NCBI GenBank assembly: GCA_030432695.1
Contig: JAUILN010000008.1
Location: 248,001 to 312,000, forward strand
Reading direction: 5' to 3'
DNA from: a bacterium
Lineage (GTDB): Bacteria > Planctomycetota > UBA1135 > UBA2386
DNA: 64,000 nt
The translations under genes and the position numbers were made by a program. The notes beneath the pieces were generated by a model. The model was not told the origin of the DNA, searched no databases, and was given only the letters and a program-made list of their open reading frames with translations. Position 1 is the first letter of the stretch. Every line of letters starts with the position of its first letter. This document shows positions 54,428 through 62,146 of this stretch, in pieces.

Positions 54428-55413
54428 ACGCCCGCATGCGCCTCGGCCTCGCCTTCGGTCTGCTGGTCGGTCTGTGCCTCGCGCAGATCGCCTGGTGGAT
54501 CGTGTTCCAGATCGGCGAGACCGGCCGACTGGAGCACGCCGGCGCGGCCCTGGCGCACGGCGACGTGCCCGGCGCACTGGCGGTGTTCGAGGTCGGCAGT
54601 GGCGGCGAGCTGATCGCCGAAGCGCAGCGCCGTCGCACGATGTTCACCTGGGAGGGTGCGACGCTGGGGACCGCGATCACCCTCGGCGTGGTGTTCTTCT
54701 ACATCGCGCTGCTCCGCGAACGGCGGGTCCGCCTCGACCAGCACCGCTTCCTCACCGGCGCGACCCACGAACTCAAGACCCCGCTGACCACCGTCCGTCT
54801 CGGCCTCGAATCGCTGCGCCTCGACACCCTGCCCGCCGAACGCCGGCTGGGCTACGTCGACGGCATGCTGCGCGAGGTCGACCGGCTGGAGCGCGGGCTG
54901 ACCAACATCCTCGCCGCCGCCGGCCTCGAGTCGACCCGCGACCGCCCGCGACTGCCCGGCGACCTCGCCGAGGACCTGCGGCGCGCGCTCGAAGGGTTCC
55001 GCGAGCGGTTCCGGGCCGCCGACCTCACCGTCCAGTTCGACGACCCCGCATCCTGCCCGATCGACCGCGACGAGGTGGCGATGCGCCTGGTGCTGCACAA
55101 CCTGCTCGACAACGCGGTGAAGTACACCGGCCAGGGCGGCCGCATCGACATCGCGCTGACGCGGATCTCCGACACCGCACGCCTCACCGTGACCGACACC
55201 GGCTGCGGGATCCCGCGCGACCAGCTCGCCCGGATCTTCGAGCGCTTCCACCGCGCCGGCCCCGAGCACATCGGCGGCACCGGCCTCGGTCTCGCGCTGG
55301 TCAAGGAGATCGTCGAGGCGCACGGTGGCGCGGTCCACGCCGAGAGCCACGGCCCGTGCACCGGCAGCCGCTTCACCGTCGACCTGCCGCTGCGCGAGGA
55401 GACCGCCGCGTGA
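54424..55413 (+). CDS. sensor histidine kinase inside the heme operon
   Basis: 329 residues. One membrane segment near residue 8-28, an extracytoplasmic loop of about 50 residues, and a second segment near 80-98 lead to the dimerisation domain with H115 in A-T-H-E-L-K-T-P-L. The ATPase domain has N in H-N-L-L-D-N-A-V-K-Y, D-T-G-C-G-I-P and G-G-T-G-L-G-L. The loop is small and has no cysteine or heme motif that I can identify. Both ends overlap neighbours by 4 bp (hemL and the response regulator). It probably monitors an envelope signal relevant to heme or iron. Confidence 0.92.
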   Translation: MNARMRLGLAFGLLVGLCLAQIAWWIVFQIGETGRLEHAGAALAHGDVPGALAVFEVGSGGELIAEAQRRRTMFTWEGATLGTAITLGVVFFYIALLRERRVRLDQHRFLTGATHELKTPLTTVRLGLESLRLDTLPAERRLGYVDGMLREVDRLERGLTNILAAAGLESTRDRPRLPGDLAEDLRRALEGFRERFRAADLTVQFDDPASCPIDRDEVAMRLVLHNLLDNAVKYTGQGGRIDIALTRISDTARLTVTDTGCGIPRDQLARIFERFHRAGPEHIGGTGLGLALVKEIVEAHGGAVHAESHGPCTGSRFTVDLPLREETAA

Positions 55414-56117
55414 CCCGCTGGGCCCTGGTGGTCGAGGACGAGTCGCCGCTCGGCGAGATGATCTGCGACAACCTGGTCGCGGAGGGCTGGCGCGCGGAGC
55501 TGTGCAAGGACGGCGACCTCGCGGTGCAACGCCTGGAGAAGGGCGGCATCGACGTCGTGGTCCTCGACATCATGCTGCCGGGTCGCAACGGCTTCGAAGT
55601 GCTGCGCACCATCCGCGAGCGCGGCGACGACACGCCGGTGCTGATCCTCTCGGCCCGCTCCGCCGACCAGGACCGGATCCACGGTCTCGAGCTGCAGGCC
55701 GACGACTACCTCAGCAAGCCGTTCAACCTGCGCGAGCTGCTGCTCCGGGTCGCCGCACTGCTGCGCCGCGCACCCGCCAAGGCGGTCGGCGAGGACGTCC
55801 TGACGATCGGCCGCTGCCAGATCGACTTCCGCAGCCAGACCCTGACCGACGCCGCCGGCGCACAGCGCAACCTCTCCGACTCCGAGACCCGCCTGCTGCG
55901 CCTGCTCGCCGGCCGCGAGGGCGACGTGGTCTCCCGCAAGGAGATCCTCGACCACGTGTTCGGCGCCCACGCGACGCCGTCACCGCGTACCCTCGACAAC
56001 CTGGTGCTCGGGCTCAGGCGCTCGCTCGAGGACGACGCCCGCCATCCCCGCCACCTGCACACCATCCGCGGCGTCGGCCTGCGCCTCGACCTGCGCACCG
56101 ACCAGCCCGCGCCCTGA
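55410..56117 (+). CDS. OmpR/PhoB-type response regulator
   Basis: 235 residues from GTG at 55410, overlapping the kinase stop. The receiver has V-V-E-D-E and the phosphorylated D53 in V-V-L-D-I-M-L-P-G, S-A-R and K in L-S-K-P-F. A winged-helix DNA-binding domain follows (L-R-L-L-A-G-R-E-G-D-V-V-S-R ... L-H-T-I-R-G-V-G-L-R-L). It is the partner of the preceding kinase and probably controls transcription of heme or iron genes, perhaps its own operon. hemE starts 14 bp later. Confidence 0.93.
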   Translation: MTRWALVVEDESPLGEMICDNLVAEGWRAELCKDGDLAVQRLEKGGIDVVVLDIMLPGRNGFEVLRTIRERGDDTPVLILSARSADQDRIHGLELQADDYLSKPFNLRELLLRVAALLRRAPAKAVGEDVLTIGRCQIDFRSQTLTDAAGAQRNLSDSETRLLRLLAGREGDVVSRKEILDHVFGAHATPSPRTLDNLVLGLRRSLEDDARHPRHLHTIRGVGLRLDLRTDQPAP

Positions 56118-56131
56118 CCCCACCGCTGACG

Positions 56132-57211
56132 ATGGACTCCACTCGCCCGGCCCCCGCCGCTCCCAACTGCCCCTATCTCGCCGCCGCGCGCTGCGCCGAG
56201 CCGTCGCGACGCCCGATCTGGATCATGCGTCAGGCCGGTCGCTACCTGCCGGAGTACCGCGCGGTCCGCGAGCAGATGTCGTTCCTCGAGCTCTGCCGCT
56301 CGCCCGAGGCGTCGTGCGAGGTGACGCTGCAGCCGATCCGCCGCTACGACCTCGACGCCGCGATCCTGTTCACCGACCTGCTGGTGCCGGTGATCGCGAT
56401 GGGTGTCGACGTGGACTACCAGCCGGGCCCGGTGCTGCAGCGACGCATCGAGTCGGCCTCCGACATCGCGACCCTGGCCGACGCCGATCCGTCACACGAG
56501 GCGATCGCAACGATGCTCGCCGCGGCGCGCAACGTGCGCACCGCGCTCGACCCGCAGAAGGCGCTGATCGGCTTCGTGGGCGCGCCGTTCACGATGGCCT
56601 GCTACCTGGTCGAGGGCCGCGGGTCGAAGGCCTGGGACGACACCCGCCGCTTCATGCATGCCGAGCCCGCGGCGTTCCAGAAGCTGCTGCGTCGGATCGG
56701 CGAGGCCCTGGAGCCGGTGGTGACCGCGCTGGTCGCGGCCGGCTGCGACGCGATCCAGATCTTCGACTCGTGGGCCGGCGTGCTGTCGGCCGACGACTAC
56801 GCGCGGCACGCCGCGGGCCCCACCGACCGCCTGCTCCAGCTGGTGCGCAGCAAGGGCGCGGTGGCGGTGAACTTCGTCAATGGCGCGGCGCAGCACGTCG
56901 AGCAGATCGCCGACTCGTCGTGCAACGTCGCGGCGGTCGACTGGCGTCTGCCGATTCGCGAGGTCCGCCGTAGGTTGCCGGACGACATGGCCGTACAGGG
57001 TAACCTCGACCCGACCTGCCTCTACGCCCCCGACGACGCGCTGCGCGCCGAGGCCGCGCGGATCTGCCGCGACGCAGGAGCGATCGGCCACGTGTTCAAC
57101 CTCGGCCACGGCATCCTGCCGTCGGTCGACCCCGCCAAGGTCGCGACGCTCGTCGACGAGGTCCGCCGCCACGACCACGCCGAGCCCCGCCACCCAGGAA
57201 CCCGACGATGA
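56132..57211 (+). CDS. hemE: uroporphyrinogen decarboxylase
   Basis: 359 residues. I-W-I-M-R-Q-A-G-R-Y-L-P-E-Y-R, G-F-V-G-A-P-F-T-M-A and I-Q-I-F-D-S-W-A-G are family signatures. It converts uroporphyrinogen III to coproporphyrinogen III. The start ATG comes 14 bp after the response regulator stop, and its own stop overlaps the hemN ATG by 4 bp. Confidence 0.95.
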   Translation: MDSTRPAPAAPNCPYLAAARCAEPSRRPIWIMRQAGRYLPEYRAVREQMSFLELCRSPEASCEVTLQPIRRYDLDAAILFTDLLVPVIAMGVDVDYQPGPVLQRRIESASDIATLADADPSHEAIATMLAAARNVRTALDPQKALIGFVGAPFTMACYLVEGRGSKAWDDTRRFMHAEPAAFQKLLRRIGEALEPVVTALVAAGCDAIQIFDSWAGVLSADDYARHAAGPTDRLLQLVRSKGAVAVNFVNGAAQHVEQIADSSCNVAAVDWRLPIREVRRRLPDDMAVQGNLDPTCLYAPDDALRAEAARICRDAGAIGHVFNLGHGILPSVDPAKVATLVDEVRRHDHAEPRHPGTRR

Positions 57212-58587
57212 CCGACATCCGTGTCGAAGCCGAGCTGCTGGCCCGCTACGACCAGCCCGGTCCCCGCTACACGTCGTACCCCACCGCTCCGGCGTGGTCC
57301 GACGACTTCGGTCCCGACGACCACGCCGCGAGCCTCGCGCGCGCCCGCGAGCACACCGACCGACCGCTATCGCTGTACGTCCACCTGCCGTTCTGCGAGA
57401 GCATGTGCTGGTACTGCGGCTGCAACGTCCGCATCACCCAGGACCATTCGCGCAGCAACCGCTACGTCGACCACGTGCTGCGCGAGGCCGACCTGGCGAT
57501 CGCCCACCTCGGCCAGGACCGCCGTGTGGTGCAGCACCACTGGGGTGGTGGCACGCCGACCTTCCTGCCGCCCGCCGAGCTGGTGCGCCTGTTCGAAGGA
57601 CTCGCCGCGCGGCTGCCGCACGCCGACGACGCGGAGATCTCGATCGAGGTCGATCCGCGGGTCACCACGCGCGAGCAGCTCGAGGCGCTGCGCAGCGTCG
57701 GCTTCAACCGGATCAGCATGGGCGTGCAGGACTTCGACCCGCAGGTCCAGCAGGCGATCCACCGGGTGCAGAGCTACGAGCAGACCAAGGCGCTGGTCGA
57801 CGACGCACGCGCGCTCGGCTTCGAGTCGGTGAACCTCGACGTGGTCTACGGACTGCCCCACCAGAGCGTGGAGACCTTCGCCCGGAGCCTCGCGCAGGTG
57901 CTGACCCTCGATCCCGACCGGCTGGCCTGCTACGGCTACGCCCACGTGCCCTGGTTGAAGAAGCACCAGAACGTGATCCCCGAGGACGCCCTGCCGAAGG
58001 GCCTCGACAAGCTGCGCCTGTACCTCACCGCGCTCGAGGCGTTCCAGGCCGCCGGCCACGACGTGGTCGGCATGGACCACTTCGCGAAGTCGACCGACGC
58101 GCTGGCGGTCGCGGCGTCGAGCGGGACCCTGCACCGCAACTTCATGGGCTACACCACCCGGCCCGCCGAGGACATGGTGTCGTTCGGCATGACCTCGATC
58201 TCCGAGGTCGACCGTGCCTTCGCCCAGAACCGCAAGGGGCTGCGCGAGTGGGAGAACGAGATCGCCGCCGGCCGGCTGCCGGTCGACCGGGGCCTGCGCC
58301 GCTCGGCCGACGACGAGGAGCGGCGCAGGATCATCCTCGACCTGATGTGCCGCTTCCGCCTCGACTACGAAAGCCACGGCGGCCGCGAGGCGTTCGAGCG
58401 GGTCCACGCCGAGGCGCTCCGCACACTGCGGCCGATGGCCGACGACGGACTGTGCCAGTTCGACGACGACGGCATCACCGTCACCGACCTGGGCCGGCTG
58501 TTCGTCCGCAACCTCGCGATGCCCTTCGACGCGTATCTCGCGCGGCAACGCGCCTCCGGCAAGCCCGTGTTTTCGAGGACGGTATGA
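57208..58587 (+). CDS. hemN: oxygen-independent coproporphyrinogen III oxidase
   Basis: 459 residues, the full length of HemN. The radical SAM motif C63-x3-C67-x2-C70-x-C72 (F-C-E-S-M-C-W-Y-C-G-C), Y-T-S-Y-P-T and the HemN C-terminal domain (F-G-M-T-S-I-S near 325) are present. It decarboxylates coproporphyrinogen III to protoporphyrinogen IX without oxygen. Both ends overlap neighbouring genes (hemE and hemY) by 4 bp. Confidence 0.95.
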   Translation: MTDIRVEAELLARYDQPGPRYTSYPTAPAWSDDFGPDDHAASLARAREHTDRPLSLYVHLPFCESMCWYCGCNVRITQDHSRSNRYVDHVLREADLAIAHLGQDRRVVQHHWGGGTPTFLPPAELVRLFEGLAARLPHADDAEISIEVDPRVTTREQLEALRSVGFNRISMGVQDFDPQVQQAIHRVQSYEQTKALVDDARALGFESVNLDVVYGLPHQSVETFARSLAQVLTLDPDRLACYGYAHVPWLKKHQNVIPEDALPKGLDKLRLYLTALEAFQAAGHDVVGMDHFAKSTDALAVAASSGTLHRNFMGYTTRPAEDMVSFGMTSISEVDRAFAQNRKGLREWENEIAAGRLPVDRGLRRSADDEERRRIILDLMCRFRLDYESHGGREAFERVHAEALRTLRPMADDGLCQFDDDGITVTDLGRLFVRNLAMPFDAYLARQRASGKPVFSRTV

Positions 58588-60032
58588 CCTCTGCGAGCCC
58601 CCCCGCTGGCAACGCGCCGGTCGAGATCGTGGTCGGCGGCGGTCCCGCCGGCCTGGCGCGCGCCTACTGGCAGAACCGTGGCCGCGACGAGCTGCGCACG
58701 GTGGTGCTCGAGGCCGCCGACCGACCCGGCGGCTGGGTGCGCACCGAGACCCTCGACGGCTTCACGCTCGAACTCGGCCCGCAGGGTCTGCGCCCGGACG
58801 ACCCGCTCGACGAGCTGGTGGAGGCACTCGGCTTCGCGGCCGAGATCGTCGCCGCCGACCCCGCAGCCAGGCGACGCTTCATCGGTCGCGACGGCCGGTT
58901 GCTCGGCACCCCCATGGGACTCGGCGACGCGCTGCGCACGCCGCTGCTGCGCTTCGGCAGCAAGCTCCGCCTGCTCCGCGAACCGTTCGTGAAGTGCCCG
59001 GTCGCCGTCGATCCGGAGGAGTCGGTCGCCGAGTTCGTGGCGCGCCGCTTCGGGCCCGGCGCCGTGCCGCTGGTCGGCGCCGTGGTCAGCGGCATCTTCG
59101 GCGGCTCCGCCGACGACCTCGAGCTGCGCAGCGCCTTCCCGATGCTGGCACGCGCCGAGCAACAGCACGGCAGCGTGATCAAGGGTCTGCGCGCCCGTGC
59201 CAAGGCCAAGCGACACGTCCGCCAGCAGGAGGGCGACACCGGGCCGCGGCGCAAGCGGCCGGCCCTGCTGTCGTTCCGCGGCGGCCTGCAGGGAATCGTC
59301 GATCGGCTGGCCCACGAACTCGGCCCGGCGCTGCGCTGCAGTGCCGAGGTGGTTCGCGTCGCACGGGAGGGTGACCGTTGGCGCATCGACCTCACGTCCG
59401 GGACGCTGTGGACCGCCGAGGAGCTGACCCTGGCCTGCCCCGCACGCCGCGCCGCCGAGCTGCTGCGCGACCACGACCCGCGCCTCGCCGACGAACTCGC
59501 CGCGATCCCCTACGCCTCGATCGCCAGCGTGTATCTGGACCTCGACGCCGCCGAGTGGCCGGCCGATCTACGCGGCTTCGGCTACCTGCTGGAGCCCGGC
59601 GAGCGCTCGCCGATCCTCGGCGTCCTCTTCTGCTCCGACGTGTTCCCGAGCCACGCGCCGCCGAGCCGCCGGCTGTGCCGGGTGATGCTCGGCGGCTCGC
59701 GCTTCCCCGACGTCGTCGACCGCAGCGACGAGGAGCTGCGCGACCTCGCCCTCGACGCCCTGCAGCGCTACGCCGGCTACCGCGGCACCGGTCACCGGGT
59801 GCTTCGCACCGCGCGGGTCCGGAATGCGATCCCGCAGTACGTGAAGGGCCACGGGGAACGCCTCGGCCGGATCTGGGTGCGCCGCGGCCAGTCGCACAAC
59901 CGCGGCCTGCGACTGATCGGCAACAGCTACCGCGCGATCGCCATGGTCCCGCAGCTGGCGCGGATCGACGAGCGGCCGGGCCGCGCGGGCGACACGGAAG
60001 TCACGCGCGCCGCCCAGCTCGAGGCGGAGTGA
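58584..60032 (+). CDS. hemY: FAD-dependent protoporphyrinogen oxidase
   Basis: 482 residues. The dinucleotide-binding start V-V-G-G-G-P-A-G-L-A and E-A-A-D-R-P-G-G-W-V-R-T mark the HemY/PPO family. F-R-G-G-L-Q-G-I-V and the late G-L-R-L-I-G-N-S-Y-R fit the FAD and substrate regions. It oxidises protoporphyrinogen IX to protoporphyrin IX, and usually needs oxygen, in contrast to the neighbouring anaerobic HemN. It is the last heme gene; hemH, which inserts iron, is not nearby. The ATG overlaps the hemN stop. Confidence 0.88.
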   Translation: MTSASPPAGNAPVEIVVGGGPAGLARAYWQNRGRDELRTVVLEAADRPGGWVRTETLDGFTLELGPQGLRPDDPLDELVEALGFAAEIVAADPAARRRFIGRDGRLLGTPMGLGDALRTPLLRFGSKLRLLREPFVKCPVAVDPEESVAEFVARRFGPGAVPLVGAVVSGIFGGSADDLELRSAFPMLARAEQQHGSVIKGLRARAKAKRHVRQQEGDTGPRRKRPALLSFRGGLQGIVDRLAHELGPALRCSAEVVRVAREGDRWRIDLTSGTLWTAEELTLACPARRAAELLRDHDPRLADELAAIPYASIASVYLDLDAAEWPADLRGFGYLLEPGERSPILGVLFCSDVFPSHAPPSRRLCRVMLGGSRFPDVVDRSDEELRDLALDALQRYAGYRGTGHRVLRTARVRNAIPQYVKGHGERLGRIWVRRGQSHNRGLRLIGNSYRAIAMVPQLARIDERPGRAGDTEVTRAAQLEAE

Positions 60033-60174
60033 CGGGACCGGCCGGGCGCTCGCTCACAACGTGGGTTCCCGGCCGCGCTGTCGAACTATCCGGCAGCGCC
60101 CGCACGATCTGCTGAACTTCGCGACAGCCATCACCCGATGGAGTGCCGAGAGAGAGCACCCACGGGAGACAGCG

Positions 60175-60609
60175 ATGGCGACACAGCGACACGAGAGCAG
60201 CGAGTTCCAGGACCTGGCAGCGGCAGCACTGCGGATGGAGCGCCTCGAGCGCGCCGAGACCGCAGAGCTCCACCGTCGCGCGCGGCGCGGTGATCGGGCC
60301 GCCGCGACCCGCCTGGTCGAAGTCTCGTTGCGGCGCGTGGTGCGCGCCGTCAACCGCCAGCGCCACGCCGACGTCGAGCCGATGGAGCTGTTCGAAGCCG
60401 GGACCGCCGGCCTGTGGCGGGCGGTGGAGACCGACGTCCACGGCAGAGACTTCCAGAGCCACGTCGACGCCTGGGTCCGCGAGGCGATGCAGCCGCTGCT
60501 CGACGAGGGCACCGGCAAGCAGTTGCGGGCCCTGGCGAAGCTGCTGCACGGGCGGGAGCCCAAACCGGCGCCGGCCGGCCACGCGCCGCAGTGGATGCAG
60601 CGGGCGTGA
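60175..60609 (+). CDS. short sigma-70 region-2-like protein
   Basis: 144 residues with GGGAGA before the ATG. The middle follows sigma-70 region 2 closely: L-H-R-R-A-R-R-G-D, L-V-E-V-S-L-R-R-V-V-R-A-V, L-F-E-A-G-T-A-G-L-W-R-A-V-E, then F-Q-S-H-V-D-A-W-V-R-E-A-M at the position of the -10 melting helix, where normal sigma factors carry more aromatic residues (F-S-T-Y-A-T-W-W). Regions 3 and 4 are missing. It may be a decoy, a partner for RNA polymerase, or a regulator derived from a sigma factor. It lies 142 bp after hemY on the same strand, so co-expression with heme genes is possible but not shown. Confidence 0.72.
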   Translation: MATQRHESSEFQDLAAAALRMERLERAETAELHRRARRGDRAAATRLVEVSLRRVVRAVNRQRHADVEPMELFEAGTAGLWRAVETDVHGRDFQSHVDAWVREAMQPLLDEGTGKQLRALAKLLHGREPKPAPAGHAPQWMQRA

Positions 60610-60709
60610 GTCTCTGGAAACAGGGAGCTGCGCCCGGGGCGGGGAATCGCGCGAGGATCCGGGACCGGTCGGCCTGACCACGGGCCTCCGGTGCCCGTAG
60701 TCCCACGCC

Positions 60710-62119
60710 ATGCACCGCACGATCCACCGACTCCCCGGCCTGCTGCTGGCCACAGGCCTCGCCGGTCTCGCTCCGCTGCAGGCGCAGCTCCCACGTCCGC
60801 TGGCGGAGATCGCGGCCGGCTACGCCGCGAAGATCGCCGGCTCGGCGACGCTGTTCGCCGGCCGCAGCCTCGAGTCGGTCCAGGCCGACGAGTTGGCGCC
60901 GGAGGGCGTGCTCGCGGCGGTGCTGCGCATGGTCGAGTACGAACTCGACCGCGACGCGGGTCGACTGACGGTGAGGCTCGGCGAGGTCTCACGCACCGCA
61001 CGGCTGGTCCCCGGGCTCGGCGTGGTGCTGGAGCCACTGGCCTTCGAACCATCGGCATTGCCGGAGCAGGAACCACCTGCTGCGCAGGAGGGCGACGGCA
61101 ACTACGCCGAGGAACCGGCGCGCGACGCCCTGCCCGAGGAGAACCTCGAGGCGCTGGACGCTGCCCTCGACGCGGCCTTCGAACACCCCGAGGCCCGCAC
61201 CCGCGCGGTGCTGGTGGTCCGAGGTGGCGACCTCCTCGCCGAGCGCTACGGCAAGGGCTTCGACCGCGACACCCCCCTCGCCGGCTGGTCGATGGCCAAG
61301 AGCCTCACCGCGACGCTCTGGGCGCTGCGCTTCGCCGACGACGACGGCGAGCTACCGCTCGACGAGCCGATCCCGCTGCGCGCCTGGGGCGGCAAGCGTC
61401 CCGCGGCCGACGGTCCCGATCCGCGCCGTGCGATCACCTGGCGCCACGCGCTGCGCATGTCGACCGGCCTCGACTGGCAGGAGGACTACGCGGACCCGAT
61501 GAGCGACGTGCCGCGGATGCTGTTCGTCGACTCGGCAGCGGGCGACTACGCGGCGGGCAAGCCGCAGGCCGAGGACCCAGGTACCGTCTGGTCGTATTCC
61601 AGCGGCACCACCAACCTGCTGTGCCTGGCACTGCGCGAGTCGTTCGTCGACGACTCGGCGTACCACGCCTTCCCCCACCGCGCGCTGTTCGCGCCGCTCG
61701 GCATGCAGCGCGCCGTGCTCGAGGTCGACCCGTCCGGCACCTTCGTCGGCTCGTCGTTCGCGATGCTGACGGCCCGCGACTGGGCCCGCTTCGGCCAGCT
61801 CTACGCGCAGCGCGGCGTGTGGAACGGCGAGCGCCTGCTGCCAGGTGCCTGGCTCGCAGCCGTCGCCGAGCCGGCGCCGGGTTCCGGAGGCCGCTACGGC
61901 CTGCACTTTTGGCTCAACGCACCGGTCGGCGAGGACGGTGCCGCGCCGCGCGACGGCCTGCCGACCGACCTGCTGCTCTGCGACGGCTTCGAGGGCCAAC
62001 TGGTCGCGGTGGTGCCGTCGCGAGAGCTCGTGGTGGTACGGCTCGGCTGCACCCGCGACTGGCGGTTCTGGGACCGAGACGCGTTCCTGCGCGCGGTGCT
62101 CGGGGCGCTCGGCGAGTGA
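60710..62119 (+). CDS. secreted serine hydrolase (class C beta-lactamase-like)
   Basis: 469 residues. A signal peptide ends P-L-Q-A-Q. After about 150 residues, A-G-W-S-M-A-K gives the nucleophile S194 and K197 (S-x-x-K), and W-S-Y-S-S-G-T-T-N the second motif (Y-S-S in place of the usual Y-x-N). The fold is that of class C beta-lactamases, esterases and D-aminopeptidases. It probably acts on peptides or esters at the cell wall or surface. The extra N-terminal domain is unassigned. Confidence 0.85.
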   Translation: MHRTIHRLPGLLLATGLAGLAPLQAQLPRPLAEIAAGYAAKIAGSATLFAGRSLESVQADELAPEGVLAAVLRMVEYELDRDAGRLTVRLGEVSRTARLVPGLGVVLEPLAFEPSALPEQEPPAAQEGDGNYAEEPARDALPEENLEALDAALDAAFEHPEARTRAVLVVRGGDLLAERYGKGFDRDTPLAGWSMAKSLTATLWALRFADDDGELPLDEPIPLRAWGGKRPAADGPDPRRAITWRHALRMSTGLDWQEDYADPMSDVPRMLFVDSAAGDYAAGKPQAEDPGTVWSYSSGTTNLLCLALRESFVDDSAYHAFPHRALFAPLGMQRAVLEVDPSGTFVGSSFAMLTARDWARFGQLYAQRGVWNGERLLPGAWLAAVAEPAPGSGGRYGLHFWLNAPVGEDGAAPRDGLPTDLLLCDGFEGQLVAVVPSRELVVVRLGCTRDWRFWDRDAFLRAVLGALGE

Positions 62120-62146
62120 GCGCCCCGAAGGCCGGGCCGGGCACGC

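Noticed and set aside
54195..55409. Extended N-terminus for the response regulator
   Set aside because: It is a shadow frame of hemL and the histidine kinase; the GTG at 55410 overlaps the kinase stop and begins the receiver domain exactly.
56880..58583. Long in-frame extension upstream of hemY, suggesting a giant fusion
   Set aside because: The frame is open through hemE and hemN only as a shadow. The hemN stop overlaps the hemY ATG (ATGA), and the sequence before 58584 in that frame has no fold features.
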